Shown: piece after piece, positions 11,940 through 23,674 of the stretch
Layout of the letters: each line of letters opens with the position of its first letter
Position numbering within the stretch: the first letter of the stretch is position 1
Assembly: GCA_029851415.1 (NCBI GenBank)
Contig: CM056743.1
Span: 66,680,186-66,744,185 of the forward strand
Length of the DNA stretch: 64,000 nucleotides
DNA from: Eretmocerus hayati
Lineage: Eukaryota; Arthropoda; Insecta; Hymenoptera; Aphelinidae
Reading direction: 5' to 3'
Notes under the pieces: model-generated
Database searches by the model: none
Told to the model about the DNA's origin: nothing
What the model saw: the letters and a program-made list of their open reading frames with translations, nothing else
Made by a program: the position numbers and the translations under genes

Positions 11940-13262
11940 GGTGTTCGAGTTTGCTTTATTTAATGGTTTTTATTCTTGTGTCGTTAGAGAGAGGACGTTC
12001 CGCATCGGTACTAATCGATTTCGAATGAATTTGGCAAAATAGTTCCAATCATACTGATGGAATGATAGAATGTTAGAGATGGAAAGATTATCAAGGAGGC
12101 TCCAGCGTCCGAGTGAATTCCGTCATTGAGACACGAGAAAAATACTACCCCGTAGCTAGAATCACAGTTGATCGTATGCTATTTTCCAAAAGGTATGTTG
12201 CCGACCTCATCTTCGAGGGACAAATTCTCGAAGAATCGAGGTTTAGCATGGTGTCTTACGGGCGTGAACCCTCAAGCGAACCTTGTATATGCTATATCTC
12301 GCTAATATCCCGTCATTGCTACATAAAAAACTAGAGCACTGTATAACAAGTATTGCTGATGAGATTCATGTACAGAAGTTGATAGGTTGCCGAACAAATA
12401 CGTGAGAAAAGTTGAATGGAAGTAAAAAAATGTAGCATTCCGACGCGCAGCGGCGTAGAGCAGCGATGCGACGCACAGCGGCTCGCAATAAGAGTATACC
12501 TATATCTAACATCAGGAGTGTAATGAGTGGAAAGGGAAAGGGCCTGCTACCTGCGCGCGGGGTCCCACGCTTGGTACGATACCCAATGCTGGAGCCTCCT
12601 CAATCCGTTGATATTGTTTATCTGATATACGAATAGATTTTCAGATCTCTGGAATTTTTCGGAATGAATTTAAAGACTTTTGATTTGATTTTGAAGATGA
12701 TGATCATTATGTCGTTACTCATATCGAGTGTGGGGATACGTATAACCTTCCAGTTTTCTATTTTTGTTCTATTTTGAGGGAAAATCGAAGGTTTCTTGGA
12801 AATTCAAAATTTTGAAAATGTGAAGTGGAAAGCGGTTCATGTCCATCTCGGATGCTTATATGAGAGGGCGTCATTTCAAATGTGGGAGTGGTTGGGAGAA
12901 CTCTCTTAAGCAGTTGATGATTTGAGTAATTTTCACATGATTCAGGAATCGATTATTTACGTTCAGGAACGATTTTGATATCGTATAGATCATAGGAAAT
13001 GACTTTCGTAAATGAATCCAATATAACTCGATCAATGCAGTAGTGAGAGGAGAATGGAATCGATGCATTGTGATGGTCTCTGATACGCGATCATCAGAAG
13101 CAATTATTAGGAATTAATTCATCAGAAAAGCTCCTTGCTTTTATGCTATTCTTGAGTATTTACGTCGGAAGATTTGAATTTCTGAGAAGTCTTTGATTCG
13201 ATGAAATGACTTTGATTGATTATTATCCGTGGGAGCCCATTACTATATCATCGAGGTTGATT
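11940..13262 (+). repeat. Dispersed repeat, copy 1 (direct repeat of 36600-37415), interrupted
   Basis: The repeat opens with ATGGTTTTTATTCTTGTGTCG and matches 36605 onward (ATGGTTTTTATTTTTGTGTCG). It continues through TTTTCTATTTTTGTTCTATT, AACGGTTCATGTCCATCTC, TCTCTGATACGCGAT and ACTATATCATCGAGGTTGA. Copy 1 carries an extra ~505 bp at 12095-12599 that copy 2 lacks. No recognisable protein is encoded. Confidence 0.75.
12095..12599. mobile_element. Short DNA transposon, TIR GGAGGCTCCAGC, TSD TCAA
   Basis: The ends GGAGGCTCCAGC (12095) and GCTGGAGCCTCC (ending 12599) are inverted repeats, and TCAA lies directly outside each end (12091-12094 and 12600-12603). The homologous repeat at 36600-37415 is continuous across this position, giving an empty site near 36752-36756. 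The interior is only moderately structured and holds no convincing transposase, so the copy is non-autonomous. The 4-bp target duplication does not by itself fix the superfamily. Confidence 0.85.
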
Positions 13263-14780
13263 CAAAATATCTGTTCATTATCCTCGTTTTGTGTTTATGA
13301 TATGAAATTGAGTTGAAACTGGGGAGTGTTTCATGTTCAGAGTGAAAATGTGACTCTTCATCACAAAAGTTGAATGAGACATGATCAGATGAGACTGACC
13401 CGTCGGTTTGGTTCACCAGGGTCGGGACCAAAGCGGCGCTCAGATGAGAGGAAATCCAGCAATATGGCTCTGGAGAGTGGCATTAGTGTTGTGTTGTTGG
13501 TTTACAATAGCTGGGCGACAAGGAGTCATACTCTATCGCACCCGGGAATGAGAAACCCAACTCCCTCATGAGCCAAGGCATTATATGACGCTGTTGCAAC
13601 TCGTAAAAGTGTGGTGTGGTATTTTTGAGTATGTATGACGAGGATGAGTTGTATTTATTTTCCATCAGGAAAGCTTTGAATTTAATCCTGTTAATGGATC
13701 CTGTTAATGCGATAGATATCCTATTTGAAATATCCTGGTAATGTAGATCACGCGAACGCATTCACTCTTCGATGAAAAGGGGAAAATGACTCCATGCTGT
13801 TGAGTGATAGTGGATTCATACATATTCTTATGAATGACTTTTAATTCGATTGACTCGTAGCAAAGTTGAGCAACGCTAGTTACCTGGGATTCACCGGAGA
13901 CCCCCACTAATCTGGCTAGATAAGGGGAGGCCACATTATCATGGATCAATGTTATTTGGGCAAGATGCTCTACACAACTGCTATTTAGAAACTTCCTATT
14001 CTCTACGAATAATCGACCTTGAAGATGAAGTACTAGATGCTATTCATAGACCTTGAAAGAGATGGTTTTATCCAAAAATTTTCATGAGAGATGTGGGAAT
14101 AACAATTTTGATCTTAGAAAACTATTGATCTAGCCTGGAATTCGGGAGCAAATCTTCTTTCAACTTTTCAATTTGGTTATAGGGTCTTAATTTCACCGAA
14201 CGGCTCAATTTTTCGGAGGTTCTGGTGGTAAAATGATAGTGATGTGGTGAAATGACTGAGAGTGGGTACCTGGATTTTGTCTGCTGACGTTTGGCAGTTT
14301 CTTTTTTAAAAAATAATTCCGTGGGTCGGATCGTATCACCTTGGTCACGAGTCTGGAATTAAAAATTCAGTTGCACTGTATTCTAATCCCTCATTGCCAA
14401 TTGATAACTTTGGATTAGAAAGTGGTAATCGAATCATATCTCCGAATTCGTACTCAGAAAATATTAGAATTGCGGAAATAAAATTGCGAGTCCTTTGAAT
14501 GTGTTCTTGGAAGTGGAGGAACTTGAGAGATTAAAGTCGAACAGCTTTTGAACTGAGATTCGATCTTCGAGAATTTCGTACAAGAAATTAACAACTCATA
14601 CATTTCAATCTGAGGAGATTGTAGATTGGAAATCTTGAATTCATGAAAAACTTTCCCTAGAGGTAACTATGTAAACTGACTTCAAAAACTTGATCACGGT
14701 TTGATTTCGATTTCACAGATTGGGAATTAAGAAAGTTTGAACTTTTGGAATTGAAATTTCAAAAGTGGGAATGATTCGAA
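13263..14780. other. AT-rich spacer, nothing identified
   Basis: From about 14400 the sequence becomes a degenerate run of GAATTTNGAA-type words like those at 19200-20040. Frames up to 92 codons near 13480-13950 carry no recognisable motif. Confidence 0.35.
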
Positions 14781-14834
14781 AATTGAGTCTTGAACTTTTG
14801 TGTATCGGTTACATGTTACAACTGTGGTTTGAAA

Positions 14835-15614
14835 ATGATGGAATTGAATTCTTCACATAATGCGTCAGTCATAGCTACCAACATTTCTGGGGATCATCAC
14901 ATGGAAACTGAATCAGCTAATACTCAAGGATATTCTATTGAAATCATCAGTCGTCTGTTTGATCAAGAGCTTGCTGTTGTAACCCAGGATGTCAACGCTA
15001 ACACTAACTTAGCAATTCAGAAAATCTCTGAAGATATCAAGTCATTGAACACCAGAGTATCTACTTGTGAAGAACATATTGAAGCTCTCTACAGTCGTCT
15101 AGATAATCACACCCCATCAGGCACAGCTGAATTGGCTTCCACTGTCATGTATGAAATTAGGAACATGGATGCTAGACGTAATAACATCCTCATGCATGGT
15201 GTACCTGATAATAATGTGCAACAGCCAAACCAAGACTATACGTATGAATCTGACATTTGTATTGGCTATTTATCTTCCATCCCTGGCTTGAACCTAACAA
15301 ACTTGTTGGTCAAGAGAATTGGTAACTATCAGCAAAACAAGGTACGCCCCATTTGTTTAACTTTGCATTCAAGGGAAGATGTCTTCAAAGTTATCTCAAA
15401 TGCCAAAAAACTTACCAATGGTATCAGTGTCAGTACTGATAAAACTCCTGCTCAACAAGAATTGTATAGGCAATTGCGTTCAGCCAGAGACAAGCACAAT
15501 ACATCTTTTCCTCAAGATCCAATCTCTATCAAGCATTTTCATGATGTCCCTCACTTAGCGGATGCCAATAAAAGGAAAAGAAATCCAGTAAATACAAGAG
15601 CTTTTCTTCAGTAA
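14835..15614 (+). CDS. Non-LTR retrotransposon ORF1 protein (coiled coil plus RRM-like)
   Basis: The 259-codon frame starts at the first ATG with a purine-rich context (AAAATGATGG). The N-terminal third has a heptad-like segment with Leu and Ile (about residues 55-85), suggesting a trimerising coiled coil. It is followed by an RRM-like domain beginning at RRNNILMHGVPDN, containing KVRPICLTLHSREDVFK, and then by ISVSTDKTPAQQELYRQLR, which corresponds to the basic C-terminal domain of L1/CR1-type ORF1 proteins. Such proteins bind element RNA as a nucleic-acid chaperone. It ends with TAA at 15612-15614 and overlaps the ORF2 frame by roughly 40 nt, in a different frame. The frame is intact. Confidence 0.8.
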   Translation: MMELNSSHNASVIATNISGDHHMETESANTQGYSIEIISRLFDQELAVVTQDVNANTNLAIQKISEDIKSLNTRVSTCEEHIEALYSRLDNHTPSGTAELASTVMYEIRNMDARRNNILMHGVPDNNVQQPNQDYTYESDICIGYLSSIPGLNLTNLLVKRIGNYQQNKVRPICLTLHSREDVFKVISNAKKLTNGISVSTDKTPAQQELYRQLRSARDKHNTSFPQDPISIKHFHDVPHLADANKRKRNPVNTRAFLQ

Positions 15615-18474
15615 AGAAGAACCCAGTCCAATCTCTTCCAAAATCTTTAAGACAAGATAACATTACCCTTTACTATCAAAATGCACATTCTATAGCATGC
15701 AAGCTCAGTGAATTTGAAACCTCTCTCTTCCAACTGTCTTCAATCCCAGATTTAGTATATATTACTGAATCGTGGCTCTCAGAAAATATAAATCTCAACC
15801 TAGCAGGATTCAATACTTACAGAGCAGACAGACCTACACGTGGAGGAGGGTGCCTTTTATTAGCTAAGAAGAACCTGAAAACCAGGCTTCTACTCAGTGA
15901 GAATAAATTTGGGGAATCTTTGTTTGTTCAGTTGCAAGGAGGTCTAGATCTTATTATAGTCCTTGCATATTTCAAGCCTTTATCTTCAGCTGACAACTTT
16001 CAAAAATTTTCATTGGACCTCGACACCACTGCAAACAAGTTCCCGCACCATAAATTCATCACTCTTGGAGACTTTAATCTACCTCGCACATCATGGATAA
16101 ACCAACCTCTTCAAGCAGTGTATGATGACAGCATCACTGAGCTAACTGAAATCTGCTCTAGCATTCTAGTATCATCTATAGCTCAACTGGATCTCTCTCA
16201 ATTGATGGATATACATCCTACGAAGAATTATACTCTTGATCTGTTATTCGCTGACCAACAAATGGTAAATAGACTTGAGATAGATGAATGTATAGTCAAA
16301 CCTGACGTCCATCATGTTGTATCTAATTGGTCTATCAATACTACTACTGCGCCTATGAAGGAGGAAATAGTACAGCAAAGGAACTTCAAAAAAGCTGATT
16401 ACCCTTCTATAAGAACAGCTCTAAAAAATATCAACTGGGCGTCTCAATTGACTGATATGGACATCAATGCTCAAGTACCTGCTTTCATTCAGGCTGTAAA
16501 TAGCATCATTGAAGAATTTGTTCCTGTCACCAAGGTTGTAAACTCTACGTTTCCTGTATGGTATGATGATGAACTGAAGGAGAAGATTTTTAAGAAGAAG
16601 AAAGCTCATGCAAAGTGGAAATTTACTGAAACTCAAAGTGATTATATTTATTTCAAAAGGTTGCGAGCAGAGTGTATACGACTATCTAGGATTAAGTATA
16701 GGTTACATATTGATAAGTTTGAATCAGATATCTCTAATAACCCTAAAAATTTTTGGCGCCATTTCAAAAATATGAACAGTTCAGACCAATTACCCGAACA
16801 AATTTTCTACAGAGGAAGACAGTCATCTAATCAGAAAGAAACCGCAGATTTATTCGCCGACCATTTTGGTTCGGTTCATACTAATGAGACGCTTTCTCAA
16901 ATAGCTCACTGTAACCCTCAAAGTCAACTTTGCGATGTTTCAATTTCACCGGACGCGTTCCACCGAGAAATCCACAAAATCAACAATAGCACCAACACTG
17001 GCCACGATCTATTTCCAAATCTCTTCCTAAAAGAGTGTGCCTTTGAATTAGAATTGCCCCTACTTGATATTTTCAATAAATCTCTGTCCATGGGTGAATT
17101 CCCGGAACAATGGAAAAAGTCAAGCATTAGTCCTATTTTTAAAAATGGTGACAGATCAAACGCACAGAATTATAGACCCGTTACCAAATTTCATGTGTAC
17201 CCAAACTATTTGATGCGCTTGTGACAACACAGCTGAGTGAATTCATTGCTCCATTCCTGATTGACCAGCAACATGGTTACAGAAGAAATAGATCAACGCT
17301 TTCCAACTTGATAATTTTTGAGAATTTTTTGTCGAAAGCACTCAATGAAAATCTTGAAGTAGACGGAATATATACAGATTTTTCCAAGGCCTTTGATACG
17401 GTTAACCACGAAAGACTCTTAGACAAGCTATGGAACTTCGGAATTCAAGGAAATATCTATAAATGGATTGAGTCGTATCTTACAAATAGATATCAAAAAG
17501 TCTCGATAAACGGCTCCGTTTCTTATCCTATTCTTAACACTTCAGGAGTCCCTCAAGGATCTCACTTAGGACCTCTACTTTTTTGTACATACATAAATGA
17601 TTTGGTAGTTAATGTCAAACACTGTCAGGCCCTGTTGTTTGCGGATGATCTCAAATTATTTACCATTGTTAGTTCTGAATTAGGTGCATCCCATATTCAG
17701 TCTGATCTCGACGCTATAGTGTTATGGTGCCAGAATAATGGTTTAAAATTGAACGCCTCGAAATGCAAGATTATCTCATTCCAAAGGAGCAGAAAGCCAA
17801 GACTGTTTGATTATAAGATTTCTGACAAGTTTCTCGAGAGGTTAGAGGTAGTAAAAGATCTTGGAGTATTTTTTGATTCTAAACTCAACTTTCATCATCA
17901 TGTTAATCATGTCCAGAGCAAGTGCCTCAAAAGTATAGGCATGATAAAGAGATTATCCCGTGACTTTTCTAGTGTTAGTTGTATAGTTCAGCTGTACAGA
18001 ACTATTGTGATGCCAAACTTTTTATATTGTTCACAAATTTGGGCTCCTTATGAAGTTAGTCAATTAACTAGAATAGAAAGAATTCATCACAGAATGCTCC
18101 GATTCCTGGCTTATAAGTTGAGAAAATCAATGCACTTTACAGATCACAACTACGATCCTGTTCTATCGATAGTTGGCTTGCCATCTATAAGGAATTTATT
18201 CCTGTATCATGATTACCTTTTAGCGTATAAAGTGGTCTTCAACCTAATTAAAGGGATTAGCACTCATATTAGCTTTGACCTAAGGACAATCAATTATCCT
18301 ATACGTAATCCACGCCCTTATGTGGAAATACTCTCAACATACAAGCGTCATTACCACTCCTGCTCGGTCAGACTGAAAAGATTATGGAATTCTCTCCCCT
18401 TCGAATCCAGATCCTTACGTTTAAGTTTGTTTAAGGGAGTAACCTCGGTAGAAGATCCACCGATCAGATTTTGA
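15572..18474 (+). pseudogene. Non-LTR retrotransposon ORF2: APE endonuclease plus reverse transcriptase (CR1/Jockey group)
   Basis: The frame opens after a TAA at about 15569 and overlaps the end of ORF1; no in-frame ATG precedes the endonuclease. Endonuclease motifs are QNAHSI, ITESWLSENI, RPTRGGGCLLLA and LGDFNLPRTSW. The usual SDH catalytic motif is replaced by PDVHHV. A linker with a basic KKKKAHAKWK patch leads to the reverse transcriptase. At about 17180-17195 a 1-nt loss shifts the frame, and reading continues at 17221: IYTDFSKAFDTVNH, SGVPQGSHLGPLLFCTYIND, LLFADDLKLF (catalytic), then a C-terminal RIHHRMLRFLAYK region ending at 18474. Apart from that frameshift the coding region is nearly complete. 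Confidence 0.85.
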
Positions 18475-19133
18475 TCAAACTTGGCAGAGAGATGTATTTA
18501 CGTGTCAATTGGACACAGTCAAAATTTCACAAGCATTGGCTACCCCTGAGTTAAACCATCAGCATAAACATTTTTAGAGGTTATACACGCTGTCTTATGG
18601 GGCATCGCGATGATTATTAGACTATAAAAGACTGACCGATCAGTTTTTGTTCAAATCTTGCTCACTTATATATCTTGATACAAAGAACGTGCTCGAACTT
18701 TTTTTCAAGCTTTGGTTAGCTTGGAAAAAAGTTCTGATTAATTTTCAGCGTGAAGTCACGAATAAGTCACAATGAAGACAAATTCGCCCATAATCAGGGA
18801 TTGATATTTCATGATTCGTGAGTCGGATGCTTATGCAAGTTTATGTGAGGGTGTATTGAGATCTGATTAACACATAAGACACACATGTAGGCAAATTTGT
18901 GAAAGTTGAAAAAAGTCGATCAATTTGACTCACGCGGTACCGAGGTTACTCCCTTAAAACGCAGATGCGTGAAGAAGTGTTACTCAATTTATAATTATTG
19001 AACTACGTTATTTATATTGTTCATTTTGAATTTTTATAACTCTGTTACTCGTCATACCACTAGTGCCATCGATACTCATGCGTTACTTTTGTTAAGGGCT
19101 GATTAGCCCGTATATGAGATAAAATAAAAAAAT
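18475..19133 (+). mobile_element. 3' untranslated region and A-rich tail of the non-LTR element
   Basis: After the ORF2 stop about 660 bp of non-coding sequence ends in TTAAGGGCTGATTAGCCCGT, a small hairpin (GGGCT/AGCCC), and an A-rich tail AAAATAAAAAAA (19119-19133). A stem followed by an A-rich or simple-repeat end is usual for the 3' terminus of CR1/Jockey elements, where the reverse transcriptase recognises its RNA. I could not define target-site duplications. Confidence 0.65.
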
Positions 19134-20040
19134 ATAGAATTGTGTGATCTCGAATGTAGTATAATTTGAAATCGAATACGTAAGAAATTCGTGAGGCTCA
19201 AATTAGTGATTCGATATTAAGACGATTCATCTACGTTGAATGAGAAAAGTTCAGGATATTGGAAACTCAGATGAATGTGAGAGCCCATAATTTTTGAAAG
19301 CCGAGGATACAAAAATTCAAGGACTTGCGAGTTCTTTCGACTTGGAAGTTTAGAATTCAGGATTTTATAAGATGCACTCTGGAACTTTTTCCTGAACTGA
19401 GGAATCAGAATTCCATGTAGATAAGATGCTGAGATCTTGGAGTTGAAAAATAAGGGATGGGATCTTGTGAATTCGAGATTGAAGAATAGAGTTAACTGCA
19501 ATTGTGTGGATTCAGGAATTGAAAGTTAGGAAACATAGAATTTTGGGATGAAGGGAGTAATCTTCAATTAATTTGGGAAATCCAGAAGAAAAAAGCTAGA
19601 AATTTCTCAATTAGTTTCCAAACATTCGAGAATCTTGAATTTGGAACTTGGAGAATTTCATAAATTTTCAGTTTAGAGTTTTGAACCTAGAAGATTTTGT
19701 AAATTTAAGAAATTCCGAACAAAAATTTGAACGATTTGTTATTCAATATGACTAGGACAGTTCAGAATTTGATAGAATTGAAGAATTTGGAGAGGGTTAG
19801 AGTGTTCGATGGAAAAGTTCTCAGGAATTTGGAATCTAGGACGTTGAAACCTTCGTCCTTAAAAAGAACCCAAAAATTCAATTCGATCCTTCGGACATAG
19901 AATGTTTGTAAAACTTGTAAAACAATAGAGATTTAGGATTCACGAACGTTTAACTAGAAAGTTGGTAATTTTTGAAACGAGGATTTGAAGAATAGTGATT
20001 TTTGAATCTTGAACCTTAGAGAGTTCGAAACCGGAATTCA
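19134..20040. repeat. Degenerate AT-rich simple repeat
   Basis: The stretch is dominated by words such as GAATTTNGGAA, TTGGAACTTG and AGAATTTTG on a loose 20-30 bp rhythm, like a decayed minisatellite. The 94-codon minus frame at 19217-19501 follows this repetitive composition. Confidence 0.45.
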
Positions 20041-20330
20041 ATAATTGAGGGGGTGGTTGAAAAAAGGGCGTAACCGCCATTATGCCCTTTTTCCGGACGT
20101 CGCTTCTTTTGAGCCCCTATACCAAGGTCTAGCACCCCCCGAAATCCGTTTTTCGTAAGACCCCAAAAACCGTCTGGCAGATAGAAGGGCGTAACCGCCT
20201 TACGCCCTTTCATCTGCACGATGAAAGGCCGTAAGTGCAATGATAGAATGTTAAAAGAGCCTAACTGCTATGATAAGATGTTGAAAGGCCGTAACTGCTG
20301 TGATAACGTTACAAAAGCAGGGTTTAATTT
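20041..20330. repeat. GGGCGTAA-motif repeats with three 30-bp tandem units
   Basis: AAGGGCGTAACCGCC appears at 20064 and 20187, each facing a complementary GGCG...TACGCCCTTT or TATGCCCTTT segment, giving short hairpins. At 20221-20310 three exact-length 30-bp units follow (AAAGGCCGTAACTGC core). A related AAGGGCGTAATTGCA lies at 35015. Confidence 0.6.
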
Positions 20331-20392
20331 TTCATCATTCTAACCTAAAAAGGCCGCATTCAAATGCGGTTTTTGGGTTCTCATGATGAAAA

Positions 20393-20514
20393 ATCATTAT
20401 TGCTCTGTGCTCGCAGGCCCATTTCGGGCGCGGAGGACTCATTTCCCTCGCTTCGCTCGGAAAATAAACTGTCCTGGCGCCCGAACTGGGCGCACAAGCC
20501 CAGGGCAATAATGT
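20393..20514. repeat. GC-rich hairpin, ~50-bp stem, CCTCGCTTCGCTCGG loop
   Basis: ATTATTGCTCTGTGCT...GGGCGCGGAGGACTCATTT pairs with AAAATAAACTGTCC...GGCGCCC...AGGGCAATAAT around the loop CCCTCGCTTCGCTCGG. The stem is nearly perfect. A similar CTCGC...GCTCGG motif occurs at 39739 and 62287. This may be a MITE or transposon terminus; no transcript evidence is available. Confidence 0.55.
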
Positions 20515-21186
20515 CCCAATGCTCACCAACAGGATTTGGAGAAAGGGCTCAAGTACCTGACTGAAAAGATTTAAAAGGACGTAATTAGTCTGTAACAGGG
20601 CGTAAGTGAAGGCTGCAACGGTTCAGTTCTGGTAATAATCTTCAGAAGTCAATTTTCAATTTTAAAAGAGGAAGAGTGGAAGATTTAATATTCTCTTCCA
20701 TGTTAATTTTATATTCTTTTTTATAATTGGTTTTGCATTATTATGATGTCCATTGTCTGAAAGAAAAAAGCTTCATTCAGTTCAAAAGAAAATAAATGAT
20801 TCGAGATCATTCAGTAATAAAAAAAGCAAGAATATTTAATTGGCAAAATACCTTGGTTGTGCGAGATATAAACTCACACAGATTTTGGAATAATTTGATC
20901 CCTCGACGATGACCAATTGTTGTTTCTTCTAAAAAATACTCCTTTTTCTATCTTAGTTCGTCAGTTGACAGTTCCATTGGCCAAGATTCCCAAGTTTTGT
21001 GAGCCCTGTAAAGATCAAAAGAATTAGGATCGTCATTTTCATTTCAGTCTTTGCCACAAAATTGGCATAGACCATAATCTGTAAAAAAGGGTGAATTAGA
21101 TGATATTTTCCTCAAAATGGAAATCATACTCATTATCATTATTAACCATTCAACTCAAGTAATATTAGTTCAAGAAAAAGTCTTAC
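20515..21186. other. AT-rich spacer with splice-acceptor-like signals on the minus strand
   Basis: On the minus strand two pyrimidine-rich acceptor-like sites are visible, CCTTTTTTACAG near 21080 and GATCTTTACAG near 21007. They could serve as downstream exons for the candidate exon at 21187-21296. No recognisable protein was found. Confidence 0.3.
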
Positions 21187-21296
21187 CTTGAATTTTGAAG
21201 TTGGTTGCCCCACGACGGATTCTCTTGGTACACCCCTGGAGGTGGTCTCCACATCTGGACTTGCCCCACTGGTGTTCCTTGAGTATCCAGGTAGAC
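21187..21296 (-). CDS. Candidate internal exon, unrecognised protein
   Basis: On the minus strand this 110-bp segment is bounded by a strong acceptor (TGCTTTCTCTAG, reverse complement of 21297-21308) and a consensus donor (CAAG|GTAAGA, reverse complement of 21181-21190). It reads open throughout, with a Pro/Gly/Gln-rich peptide (QVQMWRPPPGVYQENP). Continuing into the next acceptor near 21080 gives about 13 more codons and a stop. The spacing and signals resemble real host introns more than anything else in the window. The family is unrecognised. Confidence 0.35.
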
Positions 21297-21999
21297 CTAG
21301 AGAAAGCACAAATTCAATTAGGATCATTTTAGTTAACTATTTTATTCATTTTGATCAAATCCGAGAGAGACCCTCTCTTAAAACCGAAACCCAGACCACT
21401 CCAAGTAGAGGTCTCACATAGTGAATATGGGCATTTTATGATAAAATATGATAGAAAAGATATGAAAAAGACCTCACATTATTGTTGTAGACAGTCAAAA
21501 CCAGTAGCAATCATTAGCCCACCTCTATGAGCTACCAGACTAAGTTCGTGGTATAGCCCAGACTCCGTTTCTTAGTTTCCGCAATGCCTGCAACAAGGAA
21601 AATATTAGATATAATCAAGCTAACTATATGTGAGTTAGTTTATCAAAAAAATTGTATTTTTCATAGTCATTTAAGTACAAAAAGTTACACACCCAGTCCC
21701 AAATTGATGGGACTGATTAAAAAATTAATATTTGTTTACATGCAGCCCATGCTAATACATGGTAAAACAGTGCCCCGTCGCAACACAGGATACATTGTGA
21801 GTATGACTTTCCCAGTTTTCCCAGGGTACTTATGTTGGAGAAAAAGGGCTAGCGCGGGTGCTACGACCAATAACTGATGATCAGAATTATCAATTAAAGA
21901 ATTACTAACAATATAAACAACCCGGTTTCGCTGGCTCGAGCAGACGCTGGTTGTCTCATTGACAGATCAGGCTCCGGTCCATGTCACACCTCGGCAACG

Positions 22000-22460
22000 A
22001 TGCTGCAGGTTCCTAATGGGACACAGCACACACTGACACACCCGGAACACTCGAACGTCTTTCCACGACGTAGCGCGAGCACCAGGAAGCCGTGTGAACA
22101 ACCTGTTGCAAGGGCCCGGCGGCGGCCAGATTTGAGTGCCGGTATAGCATGCTTGGCTGCTATATCAGCGTGCGCAGAGGCGCGCCGCTTTGAAAATTAC
22201 ATGCTTCAGTACTTGTACATCTTTTATTCTAATAATTGGTGTAATTAATTATAATATCTTGTAAATATGTATATTTTTGCAAGTAGGTCAATTTAATATC
22301 CCGTTTTCAACTTCGATATGAGGGGAAATCACTATTTTTAGTAATTTTACCCCACCACTCGACAGTTGGAAATTTGAAAATTCGAAGCTTTTCTTTGACC
22401 TCGGCGCTGATTGGTCGAGCGTACCAGGAGTGGGGGGAGAGAAGCTTAATTCGCGGAAAC
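22000..22460. promoter_or_regulatory. Candidate CpG-rich bidirectional promoter
   Basis: 22000-22200 and 22390-22700 are rich in CpG and contrast sharply with the AT-rich flanks. Splice signals point away from it on both sides: minus-strand exon-like signals at 21187-21600 and a plus-strand donor at 22701. No TATA box or initiator stands out. The assignment is inference from composition and flanking splice signals. Confidence 0.3.
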
Positions 22461-22467
22461 CGAGCTT

Positions 22468-22820
22468 ATGTGTTTGGGAAAGCTGCAGCGGAGCGGCATT
22501 CTTGTCGATACCCATCCAAGGATCAAGGACACCTGGAAGCTCTCCGACTCTCAAGTCGAAGAAGTTGGCTTCAACCACTTTGCCGGTTTTGGAGCTGCGC
22601 ATCGCCGTCGGCTACTCACCAAGCATCTCGCAAGCTTCACGTCTTTCCTGAGCTGCAACCCTGGCGCCCTACGCAACAATTCTTGCCACCAGGAGCCGAC
22701 GTAAGTACTGATTTCTTCAGCATTATTATAAAATAAAATGCCTTTCTTTTCCTGGGTTACCCTATCCCTGTCTCTTTTAGTGATCAGAGGAGGCCGCAAC
22801 AAAAGAAAGCACGCTGATGC
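22468..22820 (+). CDS. Candidate two-exon gene, unrecognised protein
   Basis: A 78-codon frame starting at ATG 22468 reads into a consensus donor (CCGAC|GTAAGTACTG, GT at 22701). An 80-bp intron with a pyrimidine-rich end (CTGTCTCTTTTAG, ending 22780) joins to a second exon that keeps the frame for 12 codons (DQRRPQQKKAR) to a TGA. The predicted ~90-residue product contains DTWKLSDSQVEEVGFNHF and HRRRLLTKHLASF and is basic. I do not recognise it. The canonical intron of typical insect size is the main support; overlapping frames on both strands weaken it. Confidence 0.35.
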
Positions 22821-22829
22821 CTGGAGCTA

Positions 22830-23670
22830 GGCGCGCCGGTAAATCGTAGCATTCGGGTGCCCAGAATACCTCATACTTTCTTCCTGCCTTGATCAAACCA
22901 TTACGTTTCTCCGAGATCTTTGATCGACGAGAAAGGCAATCGTTTTTGAGTCATGGCCCTTGCGGTGATGTGATGAGAAATGCCTGTGATTGATCTTCTC
23001 ATCCTCTTGTGTTAGCGGTGAAAATATCCCCGGCTAGATTTTCGGAGGAGACGCCTGACTCGTGTGCTGATAGCGATCTAATCGTAATATCAGGTACGTA
23101 GAGCCTTGTTGCCGCATCACTTGAGGATTATCCCAAGTCTTATTTTCTTAGTAGATCAAGTGCGAATGCACCCCCGCGCGCGCAAGTGAATTCTCTGTGT
23201 GCGGCGCGCGGGCCTCACTCTCTCTTATACATGCCCCGTTAGTAGTTTTCTTGGAATCGTAATCGCTGCGCCAGTGATGGAGTTTTGTGATATATATGTA
23301 TATACAGGTTTCTTGCAGGCGGATGAATTCTCTACCGCGTCGGGTCAACCCTTTCGGTTTGAAGGTCGACCGTGCGACTTAGCTCGCTATTTTGAAGCTG
23401 TTATTGCCAATAATTATTTGACGATTTCGGGCGTCTTATGTTCTCTTGAAGTGATATTCGTTTTTCAGATAAGAGTTAATTTCTTTGAGTTAATGGTCGT
23501 TATTTTTCTCCGTTCGGTTACAAGTGTCGATGTGTCATTAGAAATTCTAGTAATGATATTTCGTAATATAATAGCCCAAGTATCTTGAAATCAGTGACTT
23601 TCTTTTCATATATCATCGAGTGAAGTCATTGATGGTCAAAATATATGCTCACCCACATGTCTAAAAATAC
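22830..23670. other. Unassigned spacer
   Basis: Mixed composition with a GC-rich patch at 23165-23230. The 129-codon frame at 23199-23588 carries no motif I recognise and no splice support. Confidence 0.3.
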
Positions 23671-23674
23671 ACTA

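Noticed and set aside
23199..23588. 129-codon plus-strand frame
   Set aside because: No recognisable motif, no splice or start context, and hydrophobic composition typical of AT-rich chance frames.
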